This document shows, piece after piece, positions 34,928 through 43,899 of a stretch of DNA of 64,000 nt; the stretch's first letter is position 1; every line of letters begins with the position of its first letter. Position numbers and translations under genes: made by a program. Where the stretch lies: assembly GCF_019880585.1 (NCBI RefSeq), contig NZ_JAINVV010000004.1:310001-374000 (forward strand). Reading direction: 5' to 3'. The stretch comes from Sphingomonas colocasiae. Its GTDB lineage: Bacteria > Pseudomonadota > Alphaproteobacteria > Sphingomonadales > Sphingomonadaceae. Below the pieces are notes generated by a model. That model saw only the letters and a program-made list of their open reading frames with translations. It was not told the DNA's origin and did no database searches.

Positions 34928-35833
34928 ATGACATCAACGACAAGCGTCGCGGCCACGCTGGCCGCGGGCGAGGCGCCGGACCGGTTCAGGGATCCGCTCG
35001 CCGAACCGCGCCGGCTGGGGCTGGAGCGTCATGCCGCCGAACTCGACAGCTATGGCTTCACCATCGTCGAGCCGGACCGCGCCGCGCCGCCGGGCTTCGC
35101 CGATGCGCTGCTGCGCACGGTGCTGGCGATCGCCGGGCGGCGTGCCGGCCGGACGCTCGACCCCGCCAATGCCGAAAGCCATGCCGGCGGATCGGCCTGG
35201 GGCCAGCATCTCTTCTATCTGCTGCTCGAGGATCCGATCTTCGAACAGGCGATGATGAACGAGACGGTGCTGGCGCTGATCACCTATCTGCTCGGCGAAA
35301 GCTGCGTGCTGAGCAGCATGAACTCGATCCTCAAGGGGCCGGGCGCCGATCATCTGATCCTGCATTCGGACAGCGCGATGGTGCCCGCGCCCTATCCGGC
35401 CTATGCCCAGGTCGCCAACGCCACCTGGCTGCTGACCGACTATGATCGCGACCGGGGCGCGCTCGCCTTCTGGCCCGGCAGCCACAAATTCTGCCGTCCG
35501 CCCACCATGCGGGAGACGGCCGATATCGACCGGTTCGCGCCGGTGACCGCACCGGCGGGATCGCTCGTCATATGGCATGGCAACACCTGGCATGGCGCCT
35601 TTCCACGGCAGGTGCCGGGGCTGCGCGTCAACCTGATCCTCTATTTCTGCCGCATCTACATGCAGACCCAGGAATGGTATCGCGAACGGGTGAGCGAGGC
35701 GGCGCTGGCGCGCAACCCCGTGCGCTTCCGCCATCTGGTCGGGCTCGAAAATCCCTATCCCTTCGGGGCGGAGGGCGCGCCGATCGACCGGATCGGCCAT
35801 TTCAATTCACGCGCGCGCACGCAGGGGGGCTGA
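34928..35833 (+). CDS. Phytanoyl-CoA dioxygenase (PhyH)-like oxygenase
   Basis: 301 residues; Fe(II)/2-oxoglutarate oxygenase of the PhyH family. The iron ligands appear as the HxD pair His146-Ser-Asp148 (ILHSDSAM) and the distal His222 in WHGNTWHGAFPR; the 2-oxoglutarate arginine is likely in GLRVNLILYF. GALAFWPGSHKFCRPP is a typical family segment. Family members hydroxylate acyl-CoAs or free substrates next to a carboxyl or amine. ATG 34928 has AAGGA seven bases upstream. Its stop directly abuts the SDR start. Confidence 0.88.
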   Translation: MTSTTSVAATLAAGEAPDRFRDPLAEPRRLGLERHAAELDSYGFTIVEPDRAAPPGFADALLRTVLAIAGRRAGRTLDPANAESHAGGSAWGQHLFYLLLEDPIFEQAMMNETVLALITYLLGESCVLSSMNSILKGPGADHLILHSDSAMVPAPYPAYAQVANATWLLTDYDRDRGALAFWPGSHKFCRPPTMRETADIDRFAPVTAPAGSLVIWHGNTWHGAFPRQVPGLRVNLILYFCRIYMQTQEWYRERVSEAALARNPVRFRHLVGLENPYPFGAEGAPIDRIGHFNSRARTQGG

Positions 35834-36604
35834 ATGGGCACGCTCGCCGGACAGATATGCCTCGTCACCGGGGCGACGCGCGGCATCGGCCTCGGGATCG
35901 CCCGCGCGCTTGGGCGCGAGGGCGCCCGCCTTGTCGTGACCGGGCGATCCGCCGAGGGCGCGGCGGAGGCCGAGCACGACTTGCGCGCCGACGGCATCGA
36001 CGCGCTCGGCCTTGTCCATGATCTGGCGGATATCGACGGCGCGGAGGCGTTCGTCGCCGATATCGGCCGCCGCCTCGGCCCGATCGACGTGTTGTTCAAC
36101 AATGCGGGCACGAGCTGGGGCGCGCCGGCCGAATCCTATCCGCTGGAAGGGTGGAACAAGGTCGTCCGGATCAACCTCACCGGAACCTGGGCGCTCACCC
36201 GCGCCGTCGCGGCGGGCGCGATGATCGATCGCGGCAAGGGCTCGATCGTCATGATCGGATCGATCGCGGGGCTGGGCGGGGTGTCGCCCGATGATGTGCC
36301 GACGGTCGCCTATAATGCGACGAAGGCCGCGCAGATCAATCTGGTCAAGAATCTCGCGGCCGAATGGGGGCCGTTGGGATTGAGGGTCAACGCGATCCTG
36401 CCCGGCTGGATGCCCACCCGGATGACGCATGCCACGCTGGCGGAACGCGGTGATGTGCTGACCGCGCGCGTGCCGATGCGCCGGCTGGGCGATCCCGACC
36501 GCGATATCGCGGGCCCGGCGGTTTTCTTCGCGTCCGATGCGTCCCGCTATGTCACGGGGCAGGCGCTCTGCGTCGATGGTGGCCTGTCGGCGCTGGTCGG
36601 CTAG
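35834..36604 (+). CDS. Short-chain dehydrogenase/reductase
   Basis: 256 residues, classical SDR. NAD(P)-binding TGATRGIGLGIARALGREGA, the NNAG segment (LFNNAGTSWG), catalytic Ser in IGSIAGLGG and the YxxxK pair in VAYNATKAAQINL. C-terminal RYVTGQALCVDGGLSAL is the usual end. Follows the PhyH-like gene with zero spacing, so it probably oxidises the hydroxy product of that enzyme or of the MaoC step. Last gene of the cluster. Confidence 0.92.
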   Translation: MGTLAGQICLVTGATRGIGLGIARALGREGARLVVTGRSAEGAAEAEHDLRADGIDALGLVHDLADIDGAEAFVADIGRRLGPIDVLFNNAGTSWGAPAESYPLEGWNKVVRINLTGTWALTRAVAAGAMIDRGKGSIVMIGSIAGLGGVSPDDVPTVAYNATKAAQINLVKNLAAEWGPLGLRVNAILPGWMPTRMTHATLAERGDVLTARVPMRRLGDPDRDIAGPAVFFASDASRYVTGQALCVDGGLSALVG

Positions 36605-36774
36605 GACCAATCGGCATTCAGCCCATACCGGCCTGCAAATGGCGCTTTTCCGTGCTTCCGGTGCTCACGTACGATAAGTACGCTGCGCTCCGGGTCACGA
36701 AAAATCACCATATTGACCGCATGAAGCGGTCGCCTGCGGCCCGACTCGGTCTGAACTGAATGTCGATTGGTCCT
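36603..36774. mobile_element. Non-coding element with terminal inverted repeats (MITE-like)
   Basis: AGGACCAATCGGCATTCAG (36603-36621) and CTGAATGTCGATTGGTCCT (36756-36774) match as inverted ends in 18 of 19 positions. The inside contains GTGCTCACGTACGATAAGT. Its reverse complement shares its inner blocks, in order, with 41696-41816. It overlaps the last two bases of the SDR stop codon. No coding capacity. Confidence 0.6.
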
Positions 36775-36787
36775 GGAAGACGCCTGC

Positions 36788-37108
36788 TCAGCCCAGCTTG
36801 ACCGCCGTGCCGGACACCGAGACCATCAGCATCGATCCGTTCTGGCCGATCACTTCATAATCGATGTCGATGCCGATCACCGCGTCCGCGCCCAGATCGC
36901 GCGCTTCGGCCTTCAGCTCGCCGAACGCCTCGCGCCGGGCGTCGCGCAGCGCGCCTTCATAGGCGCCCGATCGGCCGCCCACGATATCGCGCACGCTGGC
37001 GAACAGATCCTTGAAGATATTGGCGCCGACGATGACCTCTCCGGTCACGATGCCGAGATAGGCGCTGACCGGCCGTCCCTCGATCGCGGTGGTGGTGCTG
37101 AGAATCAT
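36788..37108 (-). CDS. YbjQ-family protein (UPF0145)
   Basis: 106 residues matching the YbjQ/UPF0145 pattern: [40 protein letters not shown], and [18 protein letters not shown] near the end. Members form pentamers described as a putative heavy-metal-binding fold; cellular role unknown. Stand-alone gene downstream of GapR on the same strand. Confidence 0.9.
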   Translation of the reverse strand: MILSTTTAIEGRPVSAYLGIVTGEVIVGANIFKDLFASVRDIVGGRSGAYEGALRDARREAFGELKAEARDLGADAVIGIDIDYEVIGQNGSMLMVSVSGTAVKLG

Positions 37109-37131
37109 CGTCGGCTCCTTATGGCTTGGGT

Positions 37132-37371
37132 TCAGTCGAGCCCGAGCGCCGCCTTGTAGGTATCGAGCAGCGCTTCCATTTCCTGGCGGTCATGGGGCTG
37201 CATCTTACGCAGGCGGACGATCTGGCGCATGATCTTGCCGTCATAGCCGTTGCCCTTGGCTTCGGCATAGACGTCGCGGATATCGTCGGCGATGCCCTTC
37301 TTTTCTTCTTCCAGCCGCTCGACGCGTTCGATGAACAGCCGCAACTGATCGGCTGCGACATTGTCGCTCAT
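37132..37371 (-). CDS. gapR: GapR-type nucleoid-associated protein (DUF2312)
   Basis: 79 residues, almost entirely two charged helices. Diagnostic stretches are [39 protein letters not shown] and [20 protein letters not shown]. In Caulobacter, DUF2312 protein GapR clamps overtwisted DNA ahead of replication and transcription and supports topoisomerases. Length and motifs fit fully, so function by family is likely. Confidence 0.92.
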   Translation of the reverse strand: MSDNVAADQLRLFIERVERLEEEKKGIADDIRDVYAEAKGNGYDGKIMRQIVRLRKMQPHDRQEMEALLDTYKAALGLD

Positions 37372-37423
37372 GTGATTCTCCGGTTCGATTGAACGGTGCT
37401 GTTAGGCGAGCGCGGGGCCGGGC

Positions 37424-37801
37424 TCAAGAGTCGTGCGACGGCATCGTCATCGATGGCGGATCGCTGGCGGGAAAGCTGTCGTCCAGCGCCTCGTCCAGCA
37501 TCTCCTCGCGGTGGTTGCGCTTCATGCTTTCCTCCATCCGCGCGATCTGTTCGGGCGTCGCCTCAAGCTGGTGCGTCGCCTTCCACTGGGCATAGGGCAT
37601 GCCGTAGACCGCCTCGCGCCCGGCCGCCTTGTCGAACGCGCCGCCGCTCGCTTCCGCCAGCCAGTCGCCCAGGCAGTTGCGGCAGAAACCGCCCAGCCCC
37701 ATCAGGTCCACATTCTGCGCGTCGGTGCGATGGCGCAGATGGCGCACCAGCCGACGAAACGCCTTGGCCGCCACCGCATCGTCGATTTCGTCGAGTGTCA
37801 T
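37424..37801 (-). CDS. DUF1244 protein with SFPASDPP-type tail
   Basis: 125 residues from ATG 37801 with GGAGAA upstream; the longer open frame overlaps the divergent pyk gene and is not used. The DUF1244 core is NVDLMGLGGFCRNCLGDWLA (with the conserved Cys pair) and AVYGMPYAQWKATHQ. After the core, a helix rich in Glu/Arg leads to LDEALDDSFPASDPPSMT, a C-terminal motif I know from other small alphaproteobacterial proteins. Function unknown. Confidence 0.85.
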   Translation of the reverse strand: MTLDEIDDAVAAKAFRRLVRHLRHRTDAQNVDLMGLGGFCRNCLGDWLAEASGGAFDKAAGREAVYGMPYAQWKATHQLEATPEQIARMEESMKRNHREEMLDEALDDSFPASDPPSMTMPSHDS

Positions 37802-37913
37802 CGTCTTTTCTCCGCTGTGGCCCATGGCGCGCCGAAACGGGGGCGGCGCGACAAGGGCGTTGATCTCTCGGACATAAGAGCTAAGCCCCATAGCGGACAA
37901 TCCCGGAGCCCAT

Positions 37914-39377
37914 GTGACCAGCATAATCGCCCCCCGCCAGCGCAAGGTTCGCGTGCTCGCGACGCTTGGCCCCGCCAGCAACACGCCAGAGATGATCCGC
38001 AGGCTCTATCTGGCGGGCGCGGACGCCTTCCGCATCAATATGAGCCATGGCAGCCATGACGGCCATGCGAAGGTGATCGCGGCGATCCGCGAGCTGGAGC
38101 GCGACCTGGGCCGCCCGATGACGATCCTGGTGGACCTGCAGGGGCCGAAGCTGCGCGTGGGCCGCTTCGCCGGCGGATCGACCATGCTGGAAACCGGCGC
38201 CGCCTTCATCCTCGATCGCGACAAGGCGGCGGGCGACGCGACGCGCGTGAACCTGCCGCATCCCGAGATCTTCGCGGCGCTGGAGCCCGGCGCGCGGCTG
38301 CTGCTGGACGACGGCAAGCTGGTGCTGCGCGTGCGCGCCGTGGAAAAGGCGCGGATCGAGACGGTGGTGGAAACCGGCGGCAAGCTTTCCGACAACAAGG
38401 GCCTGAACGTGCCCGACGTGATCGTGCCGATGGCCGCGCTGACCGAGAAGGACCGCAAGGACCTGAGCTTCGCGCTGGAACAGGGCGCGGACTGGATCGC
38501 GCTCAGCTTCGTCCAGCGGCCGGAGGACGTGGCGGAGGCGCGCCAGTTGATCGGCGGCAAGGCGGCGCTGCTCGCCAAGATCGAGAAGCCCGCCGCGATC
38601 GAGCGGCTGGACGGCATCTTGGAACTGGCGGACGCGGTGATGGTGGCGCGCGGCGACCTGGGCGTGGAGCTGCCGCCGGAGGAAGTGCCGCCGCTTCAGA
38701 AGCGCATCGTCGAATCCGCGCGGCGGCTCGGCCGGCCCGTGGTGGTGGCGACGCAGATGCTCGAATCGATGATCACCGCGCCCACGCCCACGCGCGCCGA
38801 GGTCTCCGACGTGGCGACCGCCGTCTATGACGGGGCGGACGCGGTGATGCTCTCCGCCGAATCGGCCGCGGGCGCCTGGCCCGAGGAATCGGTGGCGATG
38901 ATGGACAAGATCGCGCGCGCGGTGGAGGCGGACCCCGCCTATGCCGACCGCATCCATTTCACCGAGACCCGGCCCGACCCCACCACCGCCGACGCGCTGG
39001 CGGAGGCCGCGGGCCAGATCGCGGCCACCGTCTCCGCTTCCGCCGTGATCTGCTTCACCAGTTCGGGCTCCACCCCGCGCCGCATCGCCCGCGAACGGCC
39101 GAGCGTGCCGCTGCTGGTGCTGACGCCCAAGACCTCCACCGCGCGGCGGCTGGGGCTGTTGTGGGGCGTGCACGCCGTGCGCACGCGCGACGTCGCCTCG
39201 TTCGAGGAGATGGTGGCGAAATCGAAGCGCATGGCGCTGCGCCAGGGCATCGCGGGCGCCGGCGACCGCGTGATCCTGATGGCGGGCGTCCCCTTCGGCA
39301 CGCCGGGCTCGACCAATGTGCTCCATGTCGTGCGGCTGACGGGCGAGGAACTGAAGAACTACCGGCTCGCGGATTGA
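37914..39377 (+). CDS. pyk: Pyruvate kinase
   Basis: Converts phosphoenolpyruvate and ADP to pyruvate and ATP in lower glycolysis. 487 residues from a GTG at 37914 with GGAG six bases upstream. The barrel domain carries ATLGPASNTPEM, FRINMSHGSHDGH and MVARGDLGVELPPEEVP; the catalytic lysine is in LAKIEKPAAIERLDGI. The K+ and substrate segment is VVVATQMLESMITAPTPTRA. A C-terminal domain (from about residue 350) is complete. Divergent from the DUF1244 gene. Confidence 0.96.
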   Translation: MTSIIAPRQRKVRVLATLGPASNTPEMIRRLYLAGADAFRINMSHGSHDGHAKVIAAIRELERDLGRPMTILVDLQGPKLRVGRFAGGSTMLETGAAFILDRDKAAGDATRVNLPHPEIFAALEPGARLLLDDGKLVLRVRAVEKARIETVVETGGKLSDNKGLNVPDVIVPMAALTEKDRKDLSFALEQGADWIALSFVQRPEDVAEARQLIGGKAALLAKIEKPAAIERLDGILELADAVMVARGDLGVELPPEEVPPLQKRIVESARRLGRPVVVATQMLESMITAPTPTRAEVSDVATAVYDGADAVMLSAESAAGAWPEESVAMMDKIARAVEADPAYADRIHFTETRPDPTTADALAEAAGQIAATVSASAVICFTSSGSTPRRIARERPSVPLLVLTPKTSTARRLGLLWGVHAVRTRDVASFEEMVAKSKRMALRQGIAGAGDRVILMAGVPFGTPGSTNVLHVVRLTGEELKNYRLAD

Positions 39378-39438
39378 GGCGGGGGCGGGGGCGCCGGGCC
39401 TGTCGGGCCTGTCGGGATAAAGCGCCAGCCCTCATACT

Positions 39439-39674
39439 CCGTTCGGGCTGAGCCTGTCGAAGCCCTGTCCTTCTATTGCGGTGTTCAGGAAGGACAGGGG
39501 TTGGCCTGCGGCCGACTTCGTCCCGACAGGCTCAGCCCGAGCGGGTGTTGGCCATGGATGCCAATCCCATGCATCACCCACATGTCGCTCCAGCGAAAGC
39601 TGGAGCCCATGCGATCTCTCCGTTTCGGTGGCGTTGGCGGCATCGCATGGACCCCGGCTTTCGCCGGGGTGACG
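39439..39674. repeat. Composite of repeat families I and III
   Basis: Family I arms at 39439-39467 and 39522-39545, then a family III element at 39583-39674. It fills the gap between convergent pyk and DUF389 genes. Confidence 0.85.
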
Positions 39675-39725
39675 CGGGTGGTGGCTTTTGTGGCGGGATG
39701 ACGGGGCGGGCGGATACCCCCCGAC

Positions 39726-41351
39726 TCACTCCGCCGCTACCACCGCCGCCGCCGCGCGTTTCGGTTGCCGGACCACTTCGAACTCGACGCCGCTGGCCGC
39801 CGTGCGGGGGCGTTGGGTGGGGGCGGGCGGGGTGGCGTTCGCCTTGATGCCCGCCTTCGCCAGCGTTTCCACCGCATAGCGGGAGAGCGCGGCGGCGGTT
39901 TCCCTGTCCGCGTCCGACGCGTTGGCGCCCGCGAAGCCGGCGACGTTCAGGCCCTGCACGCCCCAGCGCTCGATCGCCCAGACCGCGTCGTCCAGCGCGG
40001 CGCCCGGCTGTGGCGCGCCGTCCTTCAGCGCGACGGGCACGGTGATGCGGGGCTGGACGGGCGGGATGACGCGCACGCTCCACCCGCCGCCCGCCTGCGC
40101 CGCCGCCTTCTCGATCTCGCGATAATCGCCGAAGCCCCAGCCTTCGGCGGCGAAGGGCACGATCTGGACGGTGCGTTCGGCGCGGTTGGTCCACAGCGCC
40201 TGGGTGGGCAGGCCGATCGCCTCGCGGATCGCGGTGAGCGGCGGCACGTCGCGCACGATGCCCGCGGCGGAGGTCTCCACGGCGGCGTCGACGATCGCGC
40301 GCGTCTGCGCCTGGAGATCGGCGGCGACCACCTGTTGCAGGTTCAGGCTCGGCCGCTCGCCCCATTCGGCTTCCAGCGCGCGCATCAGCCGATCCTCCGC
40401 GTCGTTGGCGTAGCGCGGGGCGACGATCACGGCATCGACCGAGGGGCTGCCCCGCAGCGGCCAGCGCACCTGCAATTGCGCGATATTCACGGGCTTGAGC
40501 TTCAGTTCCTGCGCGAGCAGGCGGCGCACCGTCGTCTGCGCCTTGGCCTCCGCCGTGACGCGGTAGAGCGTGACGCCCAGCGGGATCGCCAGCACCGCGA
40601 AGGCGGCGAGCCCCGCCAGCACATAGCGCGGCGTGATCTCCACCTTGGCGATCGGCCGCGCCGCGCCGCTCAGCCGCGCGATCAGCGCGAAGGAAAAGGC
40701 GATCGCGGCAAGGTTGGTGAGGAACAGCAGGAAGGCGCCGAACGCGAAGCTCATATTGGCGACGCCCAGGCCGTAGCCGACGGTCGCCAGCGGCGGCATC
40801 AGCGCGGTGGCGATCGCGACGCCGATCGCCGTCGCTCCCTTTTGCTGGACGGTGGCATAGGCCCCGGCGATGCCCGAAAGCACCGCCACGGCGAGATCGA
40901 GCAGCGTGGGTTCGGTGCGCGCGATGATTTCCGGCGTGGCGTTGCGGATCGGGCTGAGCCAGGTGAGCAGGATGCCGGTGAGGATGCCGATGGCGGCGCC
41001 CATCGCGATCACCTTCACCGAATCGCGGATCTGGCGGCCGTCGAGCGAGGCGAAGCCGAAGCCCATGCTGGCGATCGGCCCCATCAGCGGCGAGATCAGC
41101 ATCGCGCCGATCACCACGGCGGTGGAGGATTGCAGCAGGCCGAGCGCGGCGATGCCGGCGGACAGGCCGCACATGAGCATATAGGATTTGGTGAGCTGCC
41201 CATCCTCGCGCACCGATTTGCGGAGCGCGCGGCCGGCCTCTCCCTTCAGATCCGGGAACAGGCCGGTCTTGTCGATCTGCGCGCGAAATGCGGCGACGGA
41301 GGCGCGCACGGCGCTCCAGCGGGTCTCGCCCGTGGCGGATTCCTGTGTCAA
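39726..41351 (-). CDS. DUF389 (TIGR00341) membrane protein
   Basis: 541 residues from a TTG at 41351 with AAGGGAGGG upstream; the frame stays open to 41519, but that part lies over repeat sequence. The hydrophobic core (about residues 55-300) has STAVVIGAMLISPLMGPIA and GVAIATALMPPLATVGYGLG, both conserved in DUF389. A large non-membrane C-terminal region follows. Function unknown; predicted inner-membrane protein. Confidence 0.88.
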   Translation of the reverse strand: MTQESATGETRWSAVRASVAAFRAQIDKTGLFPDLKGEAGRALRKSVREDGQLTKSYMLMCGLSAGIAALGLLQSSTAVVIGAMLISPLMGPIASMGFGFASLDGRQIRDSVKVIAMGAAIGILTGILLTWLSPIRNATPEIIARTEPTLLDLAVAVLSGIAGAYATVQQKGATAIGVAIATALMPPLATVGYGLGVANMSFAFGAFLLFLTNLAAIAFSFALIARLSGAARPIAKVEITPRYVLAGLAAFAVLAIPLGVTLYRVTAEAKAQTTVRRLLAQELKLKPVNIAQLQVRWPLRGSPSVDAVIVAPRYANDAEDRLMRALEAEWGERPSLNLQQVVAADLQAQTRAIVDAAVETSAAGIVRDVPPLTAIREAIGLPTQALWTNRAERTVQIVPFAAEGWGFGDYREIEKAAAQAGGGWSVRVIPPVQPRITVPVALKDGAPQPGAALDDAVWAIERWGVQGLNVAGFAGANASDADRETAAALSRYAVETLAKAGIKANATPPAPTQRPRTAASGVEFEVVRQPKRAAAAVVAAE

Positions 41352-41439
41352 CGCTTGCCCTCCCTTGGCGCCTGGCCCGCTATCGTGCCGCTTTGGGGCG
41401 CGATCGGGAACCGGTAATTTGCGTGGGGGGAATGACACT

Positions 41440-41659
41440 CCGTTCGGGCTGAGCGTGCCGGATCGGTGTTGCGGCCGATGACATCCGTTCGGGCTGCTGA
41501 TGCCCATCCCGGCGGTCACCCCAACACGTCACCCCAGCGCAGGCTGGGGTCTGCCAACCAGATCGCGCTTTATCCTGTGGGAGATCCCAGCCCTCGCCAA
41601 AGGCGAGGCCTGTCCTGAGCGCCCGCCCTGGCGGGCAGTCGAAGGGCTGGGATGACGTG
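41440..41659. repeat. Composite of partial family I and family IV
   Basis: Short family I pieces at 41440-41460 and 41485-41495, then a family IV element at 41525-41659 with an extra inner stem (CCCTCGCCAAAGGCGAG). Confidence 0.75.
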
Positions 41660-41695
41660 TTGGACGGAGGGGAATGGGCCGGTGCCCCCCGATTC

Positions 41696-41816
41696 GCATT
41701 CGGGTCAGGCCGAGTCGAAGATGGTGCCGCCTGAGAACCGGCGCGCAGCGTACTTCAGTCCGTGAGCACCGGAAGCGCAGGGCGGCGCCATTTGCAGACC
41801 GTCCTCACCCGAATGC
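41696..41816. mobile_element. Second copy of the MITE-like element
   Basis: Ends GCATTCGGGT (41696-41705) and ACCCGAATGC (41807-41816) are a perfect 10-bp inverted repeat. Inner blocks GCCGAGTCG, GCGCAGCGTACTT, GTGAGCACCGGAAGC and GCCATTTGCAG occur in the same order in the reverse complement of 36603-36774, so the two are diverged members of one family in opposite orientation. Confidence 0.55.
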
Positions 41817-41879
41817 AGGGCGCACAAACGCATCGAGCGCCCGACCCGGTGGGGTGGGGCGCTCGACGAGGATCAGGGA

Positions 41880-41901
41880 CCGGGCGCCTGGGCGCCCGAC
41901 C
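41880..41901 (-). terminator. GC-rich hairpin downstream of rpmJ
   Basis: CGGGCGCC and GGCGCCCG form an 8-bp perfect stem with a 2-base loop, directly 3' of rpmJ. No T-run follows on the minus strand, so termination strength is doubtful. Confidence 0.35.
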
Positions 41902-41907
41902 GATGCT

Positions 41908-42033
41908 TCAGCCCTGGCGGGCCTTGAAGCGGCGGTTGATCTTGTTGATCACATAGGTGCGGCCGCGGCGGCGAATCACGCGGTTGTCCCGGTGACGGTC
42001 CTTGAGCGACTTGAGTGAATTGCGGATCTTCAT
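41908..42033 (-). CDS. rpmJ: 50S ribosomal protein L36, YkgO type
   Basis: 41 residues, starting [20 protein letters not shown] and ending [10 protein letters not shown]. It is of the C-minus type: the zinc-binding cysteines of classic L36 are absent ([17 protein letters not shown]). Highly basic, as expected for a large-subunit protein. Start at ATG 42033; possible promoter in the 3' end of galE. Confidence 0.95.
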   Translation of the reverse strand: MKIRNSLKSLKDRHRDNRVIRRRGRTYVINKINRRFKARQG

Positions 42034-42080
42034 GGCGAAACGCTTCCGGCTTATCGATTTATCAGGAAAAACGAGGCGTC

Positions 42081-42109
42081 GCCCTATGTCGCGGTCAGGC
42101 GGAAGTCAA
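42081..42109 (-). promoter_or_regulatory. Possible rpmJ promoter
   Basis: On the minus strand TTGACT (42109-42104), a 17-base spacer, then TAGGGC (42086-42081), ending 48 bases before the rpmJ ATG. The -35 box is good and the -10 box poor. Confidence 0.3.
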
Positions 42110-43150
42110 GTCTCGCGCGCGGCTTTTCGCGAGCCTGGCTTCCCAGGCGAGCGCATCGGCGACGATCCTGTCGAGCGAGTCGAAGCGCGGCTGCCAGCCC
42201 GCGCGTTCGACCAGCGCCGCGTTGTCCGCCACCATCATCGCGATATCGCCGGGGCGGCGCGCGACGATGCGGTGCGCGACCGGGCGGCCGCTGGCGCGTT
42301 CCACCGCCGCGATCACCTGCCGCACCGAATGGCCGCTGCCATAGCCGCAATTGAGCACATGGCTGCGCGCCGGATCCTCCACCAGCAGCTCCAGCGCGCG
42401 GACATGCGCGTCCGCCAGATCGCTGACATGGATGAAATCGCGCACGCCCGTGCCGTCCGGCGTGGGATAATCATCCCCGAACACGTCCAGCCGCGCGCGC
42501 GCGCCCGCCGCCACCTCGGTCGCGACCTTGATCAGGTTGGTGGCGCCCGCCGTCGACTGGCCGGCGCGGCCGTCCGGATCGGCGCCCGCGACGTTGAAAT
42601 AGCGCAGTGCGCAATAGTTGATGGCGTGCGCGGCGGCGGTGTCCGCCAGCATCAGCTCCGTCATCAGCTTCGACGTGCCATAGGGATTGGCGGGCCGCGT
42701 CGGCCATTCCTCCGTCACCGGATGGTCCGACGGCACGCCATAGACGGCGGCGGTGGAGGAGAAGATGAAGTGCGGCACGGCTTCGGCCACCGCGCTTTCG
42801 ATGAGCGCGCGGCTGTTGGCGGTGTTGTTGCGATAATATTTGAGCGGATCGGCCACCGATTCGGGCACGATGATCGATCCCGCGAAATGCATGATCGCCG
42901 CGATCTTGTGCCGGGCCAGCGTGGCGCGCGTCAGCGCGATATCGCCGACATCGCCCTGGACGAGGGCCGCGCGCGGATCGACCGCGTCGCGAAAGCCCGT
43001 AGAAAGATCGTCGAGCACCACCACCGGCCAGCCCGAATCGAGCAGCGCGAGCACGGCATGGCTGCCGATATAGCCCGCGCCGCCGGTCACCAGCACCGGC
43101 ATGCGGCGCCGCGCCTTCCGCCGCGCGAGAAGCGGGGTCTGCATGTTCAT
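42095..43150 (-). CDS. galE: UDP-glucose 4-epimerase
   Basis: Interconverts UDP-glucose and UDP-galactose for polysaccharide and lipopolysaccharide synthesis. 351 residues in the longest form; an internal ATG at 43102 would start at [15 protein letters not shown] (335 residues, closer to the usual length), and neither start has a strong ribosome binding site. NAD-binding [20 protein letters not shown], catalytic STAAVYG and the YxxxK pair in [14 protein letters not shown] are present. [14 protein letters not shown] is a typical GalE segment. Confidence 0.93.
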   Translation of the reverse strand: MNMQTPLLARRKARRRMPVLVTGGAGYIGSHAVLALLDSGWPVVVLDDLSTGFRDAVDPRAALVQGDVGDIALTRATLARHKIAAIMHFAGSIIVPESVADPLKYYRNNTANSRALIESAVAEAVPHFIFSSTAAVYGVPSDHPVTEEWPTRPANPYGTSKLMTELMLADTAAAHAINYCALRYFNVAGADPDGRAGQSTAGATNLIKVATEVAAGARARLDVFGDDYPTPDGTGVRDFIHVSDLADAHVRALELLVEDPARSHVLNCGYGSGHSVRQVIAAVERASGRPVAHRIVARRPGDIAMMVADNAALVERAGWQPRFDSLDRIVADALAWEARLAKSRARDLTSA

Positions 43151-43284
43151 GCCGCGACGCTAGCGGGATTTGGTAAGCAACCCGTGAACCGTTCCGGGCC
43201 ATATTGGCGCGGCGGCGGGTTTTGAGGCAGAATCGCCGCGCCGTTCGTTGTGGTGGCGGCGAGTCGTGTAAAAAGGAATGCGAA

Positions 43285-43899
43285 ATGACGGCACCGTTCT
43301 TCAAGGCCCCGGCGCGGAAGGCCCATATGGCCAAGGCCCTGATGATCGGCGCGGTGCTGGCGCTTTCGGGCTGCGCCACGGCGCTGCCGACGGTGCAGGT
43401 GACGCGCTTTCACCTGAACCAGCCGATCGCGCCCGGCGCGGTGCGCGTCGAGCCCTTCGTTGCCGACGACAGCATGGAATTCCAGACCTATGCCAGCGCG
43501 GTGCAGGGCGAACTGACGCGGCTGGGCTTTCCGGCGGCGGGCGCGGATGGCGGCCAATATGCCGCGGTGATCCATGTGACGCGCGACACGCGTGAGGCGA
43601 TGGCGCGGCGTTCCCCCGTATCGGTGGGGATCGGCGGCGGCGGCGGCAGCTATGGCGGCGGCGTTGGCGTGGGCGTGGGCATCACGCTGGGCGGGCGGCC
43701 CAAGGGCAGCGTCGTCACCGAATTGCGCGTGCAGTTGAAGCGCCGCGCGGGCGGCGACGTGGTGTGGGAAGGGCGCGCGCAGCTCGACGCGCGCGAAAAC
43801 GCCCCCGCCGCGCAGCCGGGCATCGCCGCGGGCAAATTGGCGGCGGGCCTGTTCAGGGACTTTCCCGGAGAGTCGGGGCGCACTATCACCGTCAAATGA
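43285..43899 (+). CDS. DUF4136-like lipoprotein
   Basis: 204 residues from ATG 43285 with AAGGA eight bases upstream. The lipobox LALSGC predicts an outer-membrane or periplasmic lipoprotein. VQVTRFHLNQPIAPGAVRVE and the glycine-rich SVGIGGGGGSYGGGVGVGVG are notable; the latter recalls DUF4136 proteins. Its TGA overlaps the M14 peptidase ATG, suggesting co-translation. Function unknown. Confidence 0.8.
   Translation: MTAPFFKAPARKAHMAKALMIGAVLALSGCATALPTVQVTRFHLNQPIAPGAVRVEPFVADDSMEFQTYASAVQGELTRLGFPAAGADGGQYAAVIHVTRDTREAMARRSPVSVGIGGGGGSYGGGVGVGVGITLGGRPKGSVVTELRVQLKRRAGGDVVWEGRAQLDARENAPAAQPGIAAGKLAAGLFRDFPGESGRTITVK

Noticed and set aside
31938-34943. A 1001-codon minus-strand frame across both TonB receptor genes
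   Set aside because: It shadows receptor 2 on the opposite strand and receptor 1 in another frame; real starts, signal peptides and TonB boxes are in the other frames.
43204-43284. Upstream extension of the DUF4136-like lipoprotein
   Set aside because: The extension would bury the lipoprotein signal; ATG 43285 has a good ribosome binding site and a proper lipobox distance.
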